Assembly (NCBI RefSeq): GCF_001715975.1
Contig: NZ_MARB01000015.1
Coordinates: 1 to 64,000, forward strand
Direction of reading: 5' to 3'
Origin: Candidatus Thiodiazotropha endolucinida
GTDB lineage: Bacteria > Pseudomonadota > Gammaproteobacteria > Chromatiales > Chromatiaceae
DNA: 64,000 bases
The translations under genes were made by a program, and so were the position numbers. A model generated the notes under the pieces. That model was not told where the DNA came from. It saw only the letters and a list, made by a program, of their open reading frames with translations, and did no database searches. Shown here piece after piece: positions 21,768 through 32,071 of the stretch. The stretch's first letter is position 1. The number at the start of each line of letters is the position of its first letter.

Positions 21768-21913
21768 GGCAGTGATATCAAATGCATAATGTAAGCTGGC
21801 AACTGTAAAAACGACGCCACAGGCGGAAGTTTAGCACAATGTTTTTTTGTCCACGCATACAAAACATAAATAGCAATTAAGTAAAAAATAGTAACCGAAC
21901 CAACGGGAAGAGG

Positions 21914-22882
21914 CTAGGTAGGGCTGAAAAACGACTTAAACCGGCTTGAAATCAGTCCCAGAGCCTGTTCTATCACATCCCCCTCCTCATCGAGCCAGTG
22001 ACACCCTCTACAGCTGCGCAACCAGGTAAACTGACGTTTCGCAAGCTGACGCGTGGCAATTATGCCCCTTTCTATCATCTCTTCACGTGATAACTCGCCC
22101 AACAGGTAGCTGAGCATCTGACGATACCCGACGGCCCTCATTGATGGCATTGCGGGTGAGAGATCGCCCCGACGCATTAGGGCGCTGACTTCCCGCTCGA
22201 AACCCTGTGCCAGCATTTCACGGAAACGCCGCTCTATTCGAGCATGTAACAGGCTTCGCTCCAGAGGTGCACGCACCAGCTTCAACACACTGTACGGAAA
22301 TGTATGACCAACACCGCCTTGCTGAAGTTCAGTCAGAGTTTTTCCACTGATTTCAATCACCTCAAGCGCACGAAGGATCCGCTGAGGGTCGTTGGCATGA
22401 ATACGCCTGCCTGCTGCGGGATCCAGACATGAAAGGCGCTGATGCAACGCTTCCAATCCGAGCCGGCCCAATTCTTGCTCCAGGCGCGACCTGATCCCTG
22501 GATCTGCTTCAGGCAAGTCGGAAAGCCCCTCTTCCAGCGCCTTGAAATAGAGCATTGTGCCGCCAACCAACAGGGGGACTCTGCCAGCCCGGGTTATTTC
22601 GGCCATCTCGGTCAGTGCGTCCTCTCGAAAGGCGGCGGCCGAGTAGCTCTCCGATGGATCCCTGATATCTATCAGCCGATGCGGCGCGATCCGCAACGTG
22701 GCCTGGTCAGGCTTGGCTGTGCCAATATCCATACCCCGGTAGATTAGCGCTGAATCCACACTGATGATCTCCAGTGGAAGACGTTCAACCAGTGCCACAG
22801 CCAGCGCTGTCTTACCTGATGCGGTGGGCCCCATGAGAAAGATGGCGGGTGGTAGTGACTGAGGATGCTGCTCCAACTCCAC
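21914..22882 (-). CDS. miaA: tRNA dimethylallyltransferase MiaA
   Basis: MiaA adds the isopentenyl group to A37 of tRNAs reading codons that start with U. The protein (322 residues from GTG at 22882) has the P-loop GPTASGKT (18-25), the [18 protein letters not shown] region with the catalytic Asp, [12 protein letters not shown], and the C-terminal [15 protein letters not shown] 22882 lies 1 bp after the mutL stop and gives a normal N-terminus; a GTG at 22918 would overlap mutL by 35 bp and is an alternative. It is the usual neighbour of mutL and hfq. Confidence 0.96.
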   Translation of the reverse strand: MELEQHPQSLPPAIFLMGPTASGKTALAVALVERLPLEIISVDSALIYRGMDIGTAKPDQATLRIAPHRLIDIRDPSESYSAAAFREDALTEMAEITRAGRVPLLVGGTMLYFKALEEGLSDLPEADPGIRSRLEQELGRLGLEALHQRLSCLDPAAGRRIHANDPQRILRALEVIEISGKTLTELQQGGVGHTFPYSVLKLVRAPLERSLLHARIERRFREMLAQGFEREVSALMRRGDLSPAMPSMRAVGYRQMLSYLLGELSREEMIERGIIATRQLAKRQFTWLRSCRGCHWLDEEGDVIEQALGLISSRFKSFFSPT

Positions 22883-22883
22883 T

Positions 22884-24662
22884 TCAGCGGCCCCGCAGGA
22901 AGAGCCGGTCCAATTCACTTAGGGACATCTGTACCCAGGTTGGTCTGCCGTGATTGCACTGATCCGCCCGTTCCGTCCTCTCCATATCGCGCAGCAACGC
23001 GTTCATCTCATCCAATTCAAGACGTCGATTCGCCCTGACCGAGCCATGGCAAGCCATAGTGGCCAATACCTTTTCAATCTCGACCTGCATACGATCGGTG
23101 TGACCGTGCTCCGCGAGGTCAGCGAGCAGATCACGCAACAGTTTCTCCGCATCAGCGTCCCGAAGCAGGGCAGGGACAGTCCTGATCGCCAGGGAATCCT
23201 TACCCAAACGGCTGACTTCGATGCCGAGTCGATCTAATAATGGTTGATATTCCTCAACCAAATCCGCCTCTGATGCACTGACCGCAACCGTCACGGGCAC
23301 CAACAACGGTTGGCTGGTAATGCCGTCACCATGGTAGGTCAGCTTAAAGCGTTCATAGGTGATACGCTCATGGGCCGCATGCATATCAACCAGCACCAGG
23401 CCAGCTTCGTTTTGCGCCAGGATATAGACACCATGCAATTGTCCCAGAGCAAACCCCAAAGGCGGTATCTGCTCCGTCCGGGAAGGCTCCGCCTCTGAAT
23501 ATTCCTGTGCATGCGCCGGCTGTTGAGCCATGAATGCCGCCCGATAGGCGGCAGGGCGCTGCGCCACACGCAAATCCATACCCTGCTGTCGGGTGTAGCC
23601 GGATGTTGTTGGCTCCTTGACTGACGGTATCGTTTCAACAACCGGCTCCTGGCCATGCTGGGGTCGGGTCTGAGCCAACAGTCGGTGCAGGCCCCGATAG
23701 ATGAAATCGTGCACCGAGCGAGAATCGCGAAAGCGCACCTCATGTTTTGTCGGATGGACATTGACATCCACCTTGCGGGGATCCAAACCGAGGAACAGCA
23801 AATAGGCCGGATGACGACCGTGATAGAGTACATCCTGATAGCTCTGTCGAATAGCATGCGTGACCAGTTTATCCCGGACCATTCGCCGATTGACATAAAA
23901 GTACTGCATATCCGCCTGAGAGCGGGAGAAGCCTGGTCTAGCCACCCACCCGCTGAGGATCATATTCCCCGCCTGTTCTTCAATGGCAGGCGCCTGATCC
24001 ATAAAGCCAGCTCCGAGCAATTCCCGGATGCGCCCTTCTCTGTCCTGGCGATCACCGCAGGGCGGCAAGGCAAAGATCTGACGGCGATTGTGGTGGAGAG
24101 AGAATCCCACATCGAAATGCATCAGGGCAAAACGTTGAAACAGCGCGCTGATGTGGTTGAACTCGGTCTTTTCAGTACGCAGAAACTTACGCCTAGCCGG
24201 GGTATTGTAAAAGAGGTCGCATACCTCGACACTGGTGCCTGGCGGATGCGCTGCCGGCTTGGGTTCGGTAACGGCGTCTGAACCATCTCCCGCCACCTCC
24301 CATGCCTCCTCGGCTTCCTGATGGCGGGAGATCAGCCTGAGTCGGGAGACCGAACTGATGCTGGGCAGCGCCTCGCCCCTGAACCCCATGCTTTGCAATG
24401 ACTCCAAATCCTTGAATTGGATGACCTTGCTGGTGGCATGTCGAGACAATGCCATGGTCAAGTCCCGTTGCTCAATACCGACACCATCGTCACGAATGTG
24501 GATACGTTTGATACCCCCCTGGTCGACCTCGATATCGATCTTTCGCGCCCCGGCGTCAAGACTGTTCTCCACCAACTCCTTGACCACCGAGGCCGGACGC
24601 TCCACCACTTCGCCGGCGGCAATCTGATTGATCAGTTGAGGGGGCAGGATTCGAATCGGCAT
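22884..24662 (-). CDS. mutL: DNA mismatch repair protein MutL
   Basis: MutL couples MutS to downstream repair steps. The 592-residue protein has the GHKL ATPase N-terminus with Glu29 and Asn33 in [19 protein letters not shown] and GFRGEALPS. The C-terminal domain holds [12 protein letters not shown] (426-437), which fits the DQHA(X)2E(X)4E endonuclease motif with Met in place of Gln, plus ACHGSVRA and CNHGRP zinc-site motifs. This points to a nicking MutL as in methyl-independent mismatch repair rather than the MutH-dependent E. coli type. Confidence 0.97.
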   Translation of the reverse strand: MPIRILPPQLINQIAAGEVVERPASVVKELVENSLDAGARKIDIEVDQGGIKRIHIRDDGVGIEQRDLTMALSRHATSKVIQFKDLESLQSMGFRGEALPSISSVSRLRLISRHQEAEEAWEVAGDGSDAVTEPKPAAHPPGTSVEVCDLFYNTPARRKFLRTEKTEFNHISALFQRFALMHFDVGFSLHHNRRQIFALPPCGDRQDREGRIRELLGAGFMDQAPAIEEQAGNMILSGWVARPGFSRSQADMQYFYVNRRMVRDKLVTHAIRQSYQDVLYHGRHPAYLLFLGLDPRKVDVNVHPTKHEVRFRDSRSVHDFIYRGLHRLLAQTRPQHGQEPVVETIPSVKEPTTSGYTRQQGMDLRVAQRPAAYRAAFMAQQPAHAQEYSEAEPSRTEQIPPLGFALGQLHGVYILAQNEAGLVLVDMHAAHERITYERFKLTYHGDGITSQPLLVPVTVAVSASEADLVEEYQPLLDRLGIEVSRLGKDSLAIRTVPALLRDADAEKLLRDLLADLAEHGHTDRMQVEIEKVLATMACHGSVRANRRLELDEMNALLRDMERTERADQCNHGRPTWVQMSLSELDRLFLRGR

Positions 24663-24770
24663 AGTCAGCAGGCGCAGTCGTCGCTAGAGGCTGTGGGAAT
24701 GGGGTATTGTGCCATCCATCCCGGAAACGGGCCATGGCTAAGTGGGTGGAGAGGCAGAATGGTTTATTGA

Positions 24771-26087
24771 TCAGCCGCCAGGGATCTGCAATACCTGACC
24801 GATACGGATAGTATCGCTCTTCAATTCGTTGGCGTTGCGCAGACGGCTGACACTCACTTGATATCGATTGGCGATGGCGATCAGTGTTTCACCGCGGGAG
24901 ATCACATGCTTTCGCGGCGCCTTCTTAGCCTGGTTGGAGGCAAGCAAAGTACCTGGTGGCGGCTGGAACTTGAAATAGGTGCGAATGCCTTTCATCAGGG
25001 CGGTAGCCACCTTTTGCTGATGTTTTACGCTCCTCAGACGGCGCTCCTCATCCGGGTTGGAGATGAAGGCGGTCTCCACCAGCATGGAAGGGATATCCGG
25101 TGACTTCAATACCACAAAACCCGCCTGTTGCACCTTTCGCTTATGGGTTTTTCCAAGCGTTTTAAGCTGCCTCAACACCCTATTGGCGGCCCCTGAACTT
25201 GCCTGCAGGGTACCGATCTGGGAGAGATCCAACAGCACCGAGGCAAGCATATCGTCCTTGTCCTCGAGAGAGACGCCACCGACGAGATCCGCGCTGTTCT
25301 CCCTTTCAGCCAACCAACGGGCAGCTTCATTGGAGGCCCCGCTTCTTGACAGGGTATAGACGGATGAGCCACGTACCTTCGGATCGTGAAAGGCATCGGC
25401 ATGAATCGACACGAACAGGTCAGCCTGATGCTCTCTCGCCTTGGCGATACGTTTACGCAAGCCGAGATAGTAGTCGCCATCCCGAATCAGTACCGCCCGC
25501 ATCCCCTTCTGCTTATTGATCGAAGTGACCAATTTACGCGCAATCGCCAACACCACATCCTTTTCATAAGTCCCCTTGAGGCCGCGCGCGCCAGGATCCT
25601 CTCCACCGTGTCCCGGATCCACGGCTATCACCACATCCCGTTTTCCCAGCGCCTTTGCTGTCTTCACCGGTTGTGAACGCCGGCTGGTGGTGGCTTTGCC
25701 GTCATACAGATCGACAACCAGGCGGTGACCATACTCCCGATTGGGCTTGAGTGAAAAACTCTTCGGTTTGACCGCGCTCTTGAGATCGAAGACAACCCGC
25801 ATATCGCGCTTGTTGCGAACCGCGGACCGCATTCCCCGTATGATCTTGTTCTCCTTGGTCGGGTCGGGAAGATGTTCTGTCAGGGTGGTATTCTTCAGAT
25901 CGAGCACCAACCGGTCAGGCCCCTTCAGGGTGAAGATCTTGTGGCTGATCTGACTGTTGGCATCGAATACCAGTCTGACATGGTCGGGGGCCGACCAGAT
26001 GCGTAATCCGGTGATCTGAGACTGATTTGCGTAGAGAGGGAGACTGCTTAGCAAGATCAGCAGCAGCATTAGGCAACGCTTCCTCAT
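24771..26087 (-). CDS. amiB: N-acetylmuramoyl-L-alanine amidase, AmiB-like with LysM
   Basis: This periplasmic enzyme cleaves the stem peptide from N-acetylmuramic acid during daughter-cell separation. The 438-residue precursor has a Sec signal peptide (MRKRCLMLLLILLSSLPLYA), an AMIN domain (about 25-125), an Amidase_3 domain with zinc ligands in DPGHGGEDPGA, a conserved Glu after it, SIHADAF and VETAFISNPDEE, and one C-terminal LysM repeat (ISRGETLIAIANRYQVSVS). ATG 26087 is chosen because it starts the signal peptide and has AGG upstream. The inserted helix between the ligands suggests regulation by an EnvC/NlpD-type activator. The symbol follows synteny with mutL. Confidence 0.93.
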   Translation of the reverse strand: MRKRCLMLLLILLSSLPLYANQSQITGLRIWSAPDHVRLVFDANSQISHKIFTLKGPDRLVLDLKNTTLTEHLPDPTKENKIIRGMRSAVRNKRDMRVVFDLKSAVKPKSFSLKPNREYGHRLVVDLYDGKATTSRRSQPVKTAKALGKRDVVIAVDPGHGGEDPGARGLKGTYEKDVVLAIARKLVTSINKQKGMRAVLIRDGDYYLGLRKRIAKAREHQADLFVSIHADAFHDPKVRGSSVYTLSRSGASNEAARWLAERENSADLVGGVSLEDKDDMLASVLLDLSQIGTLQASSGAANRVLRQLKTLGKTHKRKVQQAGFVVLKSPDIPSMLVETAFISNPDEERRLRSVKHQQKVATALMKGIRTYFKFQPPPGTLLASNQAKKAPRKHVISRGETLIAIANRYQVSVSRLRNANELKSDTIRIGQVLQIPGG

Positions 26088-26191
26088 TTCCCCATGACCT
26101 TTGTATACGAGCAAATTCATCCTAAAAATAGCACGCTATAATCATTTTTCCAAGGTTTTCTAGCAGATAGGTCAGTTTCTTTTAAAAAAAC

Positions 26192-26662
26192 TTAAACTTT
26201 CGCCACTGCTTTTTGCAACTGCATAAGAGATTCTGCGCCCCGCTCTGTACCGGCGTCAAATTTGAGCACACGTGCCTGATCATGGTGGGTGAAATGAATC
26301 ATCAGATCCGCTTGCGGCAACACGCCAGCCCCTTTCTCGGGCCACTCTATCAACAGTAATGCATCGACATTCAGTAGATCCTCGATACCTAGATAATCCA
26401 ACTCCCTGGGATCGGACAGACGATAGAGGTCAAAATGGTAATAGGAACGACCCGCAAAGTCGTAGGGCTCAAGTAACGTATAGGTTGGGCTCTTTACCCT
26501 TCCCCGATACCCAAGCTGCCTCAGAAACCCCCTGACCAGGGTTGTCTTTCCTGTCCCAAGATCACCCTCGAGATAGACAATAAAGGGCGGGCTGCAGTTC
26601 AACGCCAGACAGGCGCCAACCGCCTCCTGCCGCTCTTCGCCTTCAACCTCTATTTCAAACAC
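26192..26662 (-). CDS. tsaE: tRNA threonylcarbamoyladenosine ATPase TsaE
   Basis: TsaE is the ATPase of the TsaBDE complex that makes t6A37 in ANN-decoding tRNAs. The 156-residue product has the P-loop GDLGTGKTT (33-41), LVRGFLR after it, PTYTLLEPY, HFDLYRLSDPRELDYLG and LIEWPEKG, all typical. Translation probably begins at GTG 26662, inside the last codons of nnr, a 13-bp overlap that suggests coupling. Confidence 0.96.
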   Translation of the reverse strand: MFEIEVEGEERQEAVGACLALNCSPPFIVYLEGDLGTGKTTLVRGFLRQLGYRGRVKSPTYTLLEPYDFAGRSYYHFDLYRLSDPRELDYLGIEDLLNVDALLLIEWPEKGAGVLPQADLMIHFTHHDQARVLKFDAGTERGAESLMQLQKAVAKV

Positions 26663-28161
26663 GAGTGCGCCTCATTCAGAAGGGTTCTGACTTCAGGCAG
26701 CAGATCACCTGCCAGAAGACCGATCTCACCATTCGCAGCGGCCCGGTCGCCTGCGGCGGCATGCAGACAGACTCCCATCTCGGCGGCCTCGCGATTGGTA
26801 TAATCCTGTGCCATGAATGCACCGATGATACCGCTTAAGACATCACCGCACCCCCCCGTGGCCATTCCGGGATTACCATCACTGCAGAGTGAAGCGGGTT
26901 GGGTGCTCCCATCACATATCAGAGTGCCTGCCCCTTTCAGTATCACCACGCCGCCAAAGCGCTGCTGTATCTTTTCAGCAGCTTGAAACCTGTCATATTC
27001 AACCCTCTTCGTATCATTACCGAGAAGTCTCGATGCCTCCCCCGGGTGCGGTGTCAGGATCCAATTCTTCCGTTGCTGCGGCCACTCGGCCAACCAGTTG
27101 AGGCCATCCGCATCGATGACCACCGGCAACGTAGAATCGAGGGCGGCCCGGTAACACATCTCTCCCCACGCATTTCGTCCAAGGCCAGGCCCCAGAACCA
27201 GGGCATCAGCCCGCTGCGTCAGCTGTTCTATCTCCTGCACCTCACTCACTCCCCGCACCATCAGCTCTGGACGGCCCAGGTTTATACAATGGGCATGGTC
27301 GGGATGGGTTGCCAGGGTCACCAGCCCTACCCCGCTTCGGGCGGCCGCTTCTGCTGCCAGACGGGCGGCCCCCGAATAACCCCTGTCACCGGCGATAACC
27401 AGAAGATGTCCGAAATCACCCTTATGTGCAGTACGGCGCCTGGGTGTGACCAGACCACACCGCTTCCGCCAATCGATACGCTTGCAGGCAAGTAATTGAT
27501 GGGCATAGACACGCGCAGGAATTCCTAGAGCATCGAAAATGATTTCACCACAGCAATCCGGACCACGTCCGGTGAACATCCCCTGTTTCAGGCCGATGAA
27601 ACTGATGGTGGCGGCCGCCTCGATAGCGCAGCCCATAATACGGCCGGTATCGGCATGCAGCCCGGATGGGATATCGATGGCGAACACCTCTGCACGATGC
27701 CTGTTTATCTGTTCGATTGCAGAGGCCCAACGACCCGTGACATCCCGTTCGAGTCCCGTGCCCAAGACCGCGTCCACAATCAGGTCGGGGTTCCCCAAAT
27801 CCTCGAAGGGCTCGATAGGATGACCCAGTGCCGTCCAGGACTCTGCCATGATCAGGGCATCGCCCTTAAGCTGCGGGGCCTCGCCCAACTGCAATACACG
27901 TACCCGCAGACCAGCCTGACTTGCCAGCCGGGCAACGACATATCCATCACCACCGTTATTTCCCGTACCACAGACCACGACGATCTCGGACAGGTCCGGC
28001 CAGCGTTGTTTCAAGAACCGATAAGCGCCGCTACCGGCACGTTCCATCAATTCTGCGCCAGGAATATCGTATTCTTCAATGGCGATACGATCGAACTCCC
28101 TTACCTGCCTCGCCCGATAGAGGGCATAAGGCAGTTCCTCGGTATGTGGCATAACACGCAT
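26650..28161 (-). CDS. nnr: Bifunctional NAD(P)H-hydrate repair enzyme Nnr
   Basis: Nnr restores NAD(P)H damaged by hydration. The N-terminal half (YjeF_N) is the epimerase, with VVCGTGNNGGDGYVVARL and AIDIPSGLHADTG; the C-terminal half is the ADP-dependent dehydratase, with HKGDFGHLLVIAGD, TPHPGEASRLL, VILKGAGTLI and GNPGMATGGCGDVLSGIIGA. The length of about 503 residues is normal. ATG at 28161 or 28152 fits the family; an open frame to 28251 adds a cysteine-rich leader that is not conserved. Confidence 0.95.
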   Translation of the reverse strand: MRVMPHTEELPYALYRARQVREFDRIAIEEYDIPGAELMERAGSGAYRFLKQRWPDLSEIVVVCGTGNNGGDGYVVARLASQAGLRVRVLQLGEAPQLKGDALIMAESWTALGHPIEPFEDLGNPDLIVDAVLGTGLERDVTGRWASAIEQINRHRAEVFAIDIPSGLHADTGRIMGCAIEAAATISFIGLKQGMFTGRGPDCCGEIIFDALGIPARVYAHQLLACKRIDWRKRCGLVTPRRRTAHKGDFGHLLVIAGDRGYSGAARLAAEAAARSGVGLVTLATHPDHAHCINLGRPELMVRGVSEVQEIEQLTQRADALVLGPGLGRNAWGEMCYRAALDSTLPVVIDADGLNWLAEWPQQRKNWILTPHPGEASRLLGNDTKRVEYDRFQAAEKIQQRFGGVVILKGAGTLICDGSTQPASLCSDGNPGMATGGCGDVLSGIIGAFMAQDYTNREAAEMGVCLHAAAGDRAAANGEIGLLAGDLLPEVRTLLNEAHSCLK

Positions 28162-28606
28162 TCGATAAATCTCATGGCAAGTCGATGTTTCACAAAGCGT
28201 ATACAACTCATCGCTTGGGCAAACCATACCCTGTTGCGGACGAGGGTTCAAAAGCCCTGGTCAGGCATCAATGCCAACTGCTGTAACAGTCGACGGCCAG
28301 TGAAGGATTTATGATTAATACTTGTGGGAATCCGGCGATATCAAGCGCGTGGATGACAAGGCATGGCCCCACCATTCTCGGCTGTCCGGGAGCATGGCTG
28401 TTCAGGCTTGTATGGATATACGCCTGCACTATTTCTTTCAATCGCTGGCACAGGTTATCGATTCGATAACCCGGTATGATGGGTATTCGGCAAAGATGAT
28501 AACCGGAGGCGGACAGACAGGAGCGGCTTGAGAGCTGGGTTATAGTAGCACTCCGACACCCGTTTAGGCGAGTTTCCCAGCCGTTGCATCCGAATGAACG
28601 ATCTCT
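28162..28606. other. Divergent nnr-queG intergenic region
   Basis: This 445-bp gap should hold promoters for nnr (minus) and queG (plus). A small hairpin (GGTTATCG 453-460, ATT, CGATAACC 464-471) is present at 28453-28471. A 69-codon plus-strand frame at 28322-28531 has no ribosome-binding site and no recognisable motif, so no gene is called. Confidence 0.4.
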
Positions 28607-29692
28607 ATGCAATACACATTGCAGCACACACAACTGGCACTGTTGACCCGTAAGATAAAGACTTGGGCCCATTCCCTGGGATTGAGCGCCATCGGTATCA
28701 CGGACACGGACCTGACCGATGCGGAAGCCAAGCTCGAGGCGTGGCTTGCAAAAGGTTTTCACGGGGACATGGGCTATATGGAAAAACATGGCACCAAACG
28801 CAGCCGTCCCGCGGAACTGGAACCAGGCACCACCAGAATCATATCTGCCAGATTAAACTATCTACCTGAATCCCTGGCCCAATCCGAACGAATTCTTGCA
28901 GATCCTGAGCGGGCATTTGTTGCGCGTTACGCCTTGGGACGCGACTACCACAAGCTGTTACGCAAGCGATTGCAGAAGCTGGTGGAATTGATCCGCACCG
29001 AGGTGAATAACGCCGACTGCAGGGTATATGTCGATTCGGCACCGGTATTGGAAAAACCCCTGGCGCAAAAAGCGGGTCTGGGCTGGATCGGCAAGCATAC
29101 CAATCTGATCGCCAGAAATGCCGGTTCCTGGTTCTTTCTGGGAGAGATCTATACCGACATACCATTACTCTGCGACTCGCCGGCTCAAGATCATTGCGGT
29201 GACTGTTCGGCCTGTATCGACTGTTGCCCCACACAGGCTATCGTAGCGCCCTATCTACTGGATGCCAGGCGTTGTATCTCCTATCTGACCATCGAACTCC
29301 AGGGTTCGATACCCGAGCATCTCAGACGAGACATGGGCAACAGAATATTTGGCTGCGACGACTGTATGCAGGTCTGCCCGTGGAACCGTTTCGCCCAACT
29401 TACCCGTGAGATCGATTTCCTCCCCCGCGCCTCCCTCGACAGCGCCACCCTTGTCGCACTCTTCAATTGGGACGAGGCCACTTTCCTGCAGCGTACCGAA
29501 GGATCTGCTATCCGGCGCTTAGGCCATAACCGCTGGTTAAGAAATATCGCCGTTGCCCTGGGCAACGCCCCGACAAATGCGGGGGTTGTGACTGCCCTGC
29601 AAGAGCGCCTCGAAGACAGCTCGCCACTGCTACGTGAACACATTGTATGGGCCTTGCAACAACATCGAAAAAGCTATCCGGGTTATCAGTGA
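28607..29692 (+). CDS. queG: Epoxyqueuosine reductase QueG
   Basis: QueG reduces epoxyqueuosine to queuosine in tRNA, using cobalamin and two [4Fe-4S] clusters. The 361-residue protein has the proposed catalytic Asp143 in YVDSAPVLEK, a first cluster at Cys197/200/203 with Cys257, a second at Cys250/253 with Cys207 and Cys223 nearby (CGDCSACIDCCP and CDDCMQVCPW), and HEAT-like repeats at the C-terminus. The gene ends 15 bp from the convergent orn stop. Confidence 0.95.
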   Translation: MQYTLQHTQLALLTRKIKTWAHSLGLSAIGITDTDLTDAEAKLEAWLAKGFHGDMGYMEKHGTKRSRPAELEPGTTRIISARLNYLPESLAQSERILADPERAFVARYALGRDYHKLLRKRLQKLVELIRTEVNNADCRVYVDSAPVLEKPLAQKAGLGWIGKHTNLIARNAGSWFFLGEIYTDIPLLCDSPAQDHCGDCSACIDCCPTQAIVAPYLLDARRCISYLTIELQGSIPEHLRRDMGNRIFGCDDCMQVCPWNRFAQLTREIDFLPRASLDSATLVALFNWDEATFLQRTEGSAIRRLGHNRWLRNIAVALGNAPTNAGVVTALQERLEDSSPLLREHIVWALQQHRKSYPGYQ

Positions 29693-29707
29693 AATAGATC
29701 GCGGATG

Positions 29708-30256
29708 TCAGGGCAGACGCAGGAAATGGTCCCGGTAGTAGCTCAATTCATTGATGGAATCCTTGATGTCATCCAATGCGAGATGTTTTCCCGCTTTCGA
29801 GAATCCCTCGCTCAGTGACGGCGCCCATCGATTCATCAGCTCCTTCAGGGTACTGACGTCCAGATTCCGGTAGTGAAAAAAGGCCTCAAGCTTCGGCATC
29901 GTCCGTGCCAGGAAACGTCGATCCTGACATATGCTGTTGCCACACATGGGCGAGGCGCCACTGGGCAGGTAATACTGCAAAAATTCCAGGGTTTCAGCCT
30001 CTGCCCGCGCCTCATCATAGTCACTCTTCTGGACACGCTCAATCAGCCCGGAGGCACCATGTTGACGTTGATTCCACTCATCCATCGCATCCAGCCTTTG
30101 TTGTGACTGGTGTATTGCGATCATGGGCCCCTCAGCCAGGATGTTTAGTCTTGCATCGGTGACAATCGTCGCGATCTCGATAATCTCATCACTCTGGGTA
30201 TCGAGCCCAGTCATTTCCAAATCAATCCATATCAGGTTGGAGGCATCAACAGGCAT
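29708..30256 (-). CDS. orn: Oligoribonuclease Orn
   Basis: Orn degrades 2-5-nt RNAs and the linear dinucleotide pGpG, so it also finishes c-di-GMP breakdown, which is relevant to the PilZ proteins in this window. The 182-residue product is a DEDDh exonuclease: Asp12 and Glu14 in [10 protein letters not shown], a middle Asp in [14 protein letters not shown], and [10 protein letters not shown] near the end. ATG 30256 has AGGA 9 bases upstream and gives the E. coli length; upstream starts to 30343 are open but unconserved. Confidence 0.97.
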   Translation of the reverse strand: MPVDASNLIWIDLEMTGLDTQSDEIIEIATIVTDARLNILAEGPMIAIHQSQQRLDAMDEWNQRQHGASGLIERVQKSDYDEARAEAETLEFLQYYLPSGASPMCGNSICQDRRFLARTMPKLEAFFHYRNLDVSTLKELMNRWAPSLSEGFSKAGKHLALDDIKDSINELSYYRDHFLRLP

Positions 30257-30407
30257 CTTGTTGTCCTTTTTCATTTTCAGCCGCCAGATTCTAGCAGGAA
30301 GCTGCCACTCTCTGTATTCTAGGTCCTGAAAAACTGTGAGCATTTTTCAATTGAAATGATCTAATAGAACATTCGTACACCTCCGACTGAGTTAACAAAC
30401 TGGACTG

Positions 30408-31646
30408 ATGCCGATATTTACCCAACTATTTCTCACATTTCTCGCGATTGGCACCTTGCTTCAGCTCTGGCTGCTGTTGCGCCACCTTGGGCATGTCTCT
30501 CGACATCGTAACCAGGTACCCGGGGAATTCAGTGATAGAGTGACACTCAACGAGCATCAGAAGGCAGCGGACTACACCCGGTCCAAAGGCCGCCTTGCGA
30601 TCCTTGAAGCCGTAGTGGGTGTCTCACTGTTGCTCATATGGACCCTGGGAGGAGGACTCGATCTACTCGATCACTTCTGGCGCAGCCTTGCCTGGGAAGA
30701 GATCACCGTCGGCATGCTTTTCATCTTCTCCTTCTTCCTCATCAACAGCCTGCTGGAAATGCCATTCGACCTCTATCGGACATTCCGCCTGGAAACTGCC
30801 TTCGGTTTCAACCGCACCACCCCCCAGCAATATATCAAGGACCGTCTGCTCGGCCTTATGCTCTCCATCCTGCTTGGAGGCCCCCTGCTCTGGATCGTCC
30901 TGCAACTTATGCAAGGTGCCGGTCAATACTGGTGGCTTGCCGCATGGATCGTCTGGATGGGTTTCACGCTGACCCTGAGCTGGGCTTACCCAAAGTTTAT
31001 CGCTCCGTTGTTCAATCGATTTACCCCATTGGATGATGGCGATATGCGGAACCGTATCCAGTCCCTATTGCAGCGATGCGGATTTACCAGCGACGGTATC
31101 TTTGTCATGGACGGCTCAAAACGTTCAAATCACGGCAATGCCTATTTCACCGGTTTCGGTAAAAGCAAGCGCATCGTCTTTTTCGACACCCTGCTGGATG
31201 CATTGACGATTGATGAGATGGAAGCGGTCCTGGCCCACGAGCTTGGCCATTTCCGCTACAAACACATCCTGAAACAGATGTTGCTGATGGGTCTTCTCTC
31301 ACTGCTCGGATTGGCCCTGCTGGGCTGGCTCTCTCAACAACCATGGTTCTACAACGGCCTGGGAATCAGCCAACCCTCCAATGCAGCCGCTCTGCTGCTG
31401 TTTATGCTGGCGATTCCGGTTTTCACCGTCTTTTTTACACCCCTGGGGAGTTACCTGTCACGTCGTTACGAGTTTCAGGCCGACGACTATGCCGCCAGGC
31501 AGACGAATGGAGAGTTTCTTGTGCAGGCATTGGTCAAACTCTACCAGGACAACGCGAGCACCTTGACCCCCGATCCGCTCTATTCACTGTTTCATGACAG
31601 TCACCCACCGGCGCCGGTGCGTATTGCCAACATCCGGAGTCGATAG
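30408..31646 (+). CDS. M48 family (Ste24-like) membrane metalloprotease
   Basis: The 412-residue protein has the size and N-terminal domain of Ste24/CAAX-protease-like M48A enzymes rather than the shorter HtpX. The zinc motif HELGH lies at 277-281 and the third ligand is the Glu of YEFQADDYA. At least six hydrophobic segments surround it (about 5-25, 63-82, 100-118, 150-195, 292-310, 325-345). MPFDLYRTFRLETAFGFN is a typical family segment. Bacteria lack CAAX prenylation, so a role in membrane-protein quality control is inferred. Confidence 0.92.
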   Translation: MPIFTQLFLTFLAIGTLLQLWLLLRHLGHVSRHRNQVPGEFSDRVTLNEHQKAADYTRSKGRLAILEAVVGVSLLLIWTLGGGLDLLDHFWRSLAWEEITVGMLFIFSFFLINSLLEMPFDLYRTFRLETAFGFNRTTPQQYIKDRLLGLMLSILLGGPLLWIVLQLMQGAGQYWWLAAWIVWMGFTLTLSWAYPKFIAPLFNRFTPLDDGDMRNRIQSLLQRCGFTSDGIFVMDGSKRSNHGNAYFTGFGKSKRIVFFDTLLDALTIDEMEAVLAHELGHFRYKHILKQMLLMGLLSLLGLALLGWLSQQPWFYNGLGISQPSNAAALLLFMLAIPVFTVFFTPLGSYLSRRYEFQADDYAARQTNGEFLVQALVKLYQDNASTLTPDPLYSLFHDSHPPAPVRIANIRSR

Positions 31647-31662
31647 ACCTGAATTTATATCT

Positions 31663-31782
31663 ATGTCAGCCAAATTTTCACACTCCCCCATACAGATAGC
31701 GAGCGCCGATGACTGGAAGAGAGGCGAATACCAGTCGTTTGCGGAACAACAGAAACCACTGGTCAATGGAGATAGCAAATGA
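31663..31782 (+). CDS. Possible 39-residue peptide coupled to the cytochrome gene
   Basis: An ATG at 31663 opens a 39-codon frame that starts just after the M48 stop and ends with TGA overlapping the cytochrome start as ATGA. The peptide ([20 protein letters not shown]...) is polar, with no signal or helix, and was not recognised. The stop/start overlap is the only support; the initiation site is weak. Confidence 0.25.
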   Translation: MSAKFSHSPIQIASADDWKRGEYQSFAEQQKPLVNGDSK

Positions 31783-32063
31783 TCAAAACCGTGATACCTG
31801 CAATGATGCTGACACTCGCATCAACAACCTCACAGGCGGCCGACCCCGCAATAGGAAAGCAGTTAAACGAAGAGCACTGCATCAGGTGTCACGGCAGTGA
31901 AGTCTATACGCGGGAAAACCGACGTGTTACATCCCTGCCGGGGCTACACAAACAGGTACGCTTTTGTGAACAGAATCTTGGTCTGACCTGGTTTGATGAT
32001 CAGATTGAAAGTACCGCGACATATCTCAATTTGGAGTTCTACAAGTTCGGCATCAAACCCTGA
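31779..32063 (+). CDS. Small periplasmic c-type cytochrome
   Basis: The 94-residue precursor has a signal peptide cleaved near Ala20/Ala21 (TSQA-AD) and one heme-binding motif CIRCH (34-38). There is no methionine after residue 10, so the second axial ligand cannot be Met; His57 in SLPGLHKQV is the best candidate, making a bis-His or five-coordinate heme likely. GGAGA precedes the ATG. It sits between the protease and rsgA genes, probably in one transcript. The electron partner is unknown. Confidence 0.85.
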   Translation: MIKTVIPAMMLTLASTTSQAADPAIGKQLNEEHCIRCHGSEVYTRENRRVTSLPGLHKQVRFCEQNLGLTWFDDQIESTATYLNLEFYKFGIKP

Positions 32064-32071
32064 GGCTTTCG

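Noticed and set aside
28268-28789. A minus-strand frame covering the queG start
   Set aside because: It overlaps the well-supported queG N-terminus and has no recognisable product.
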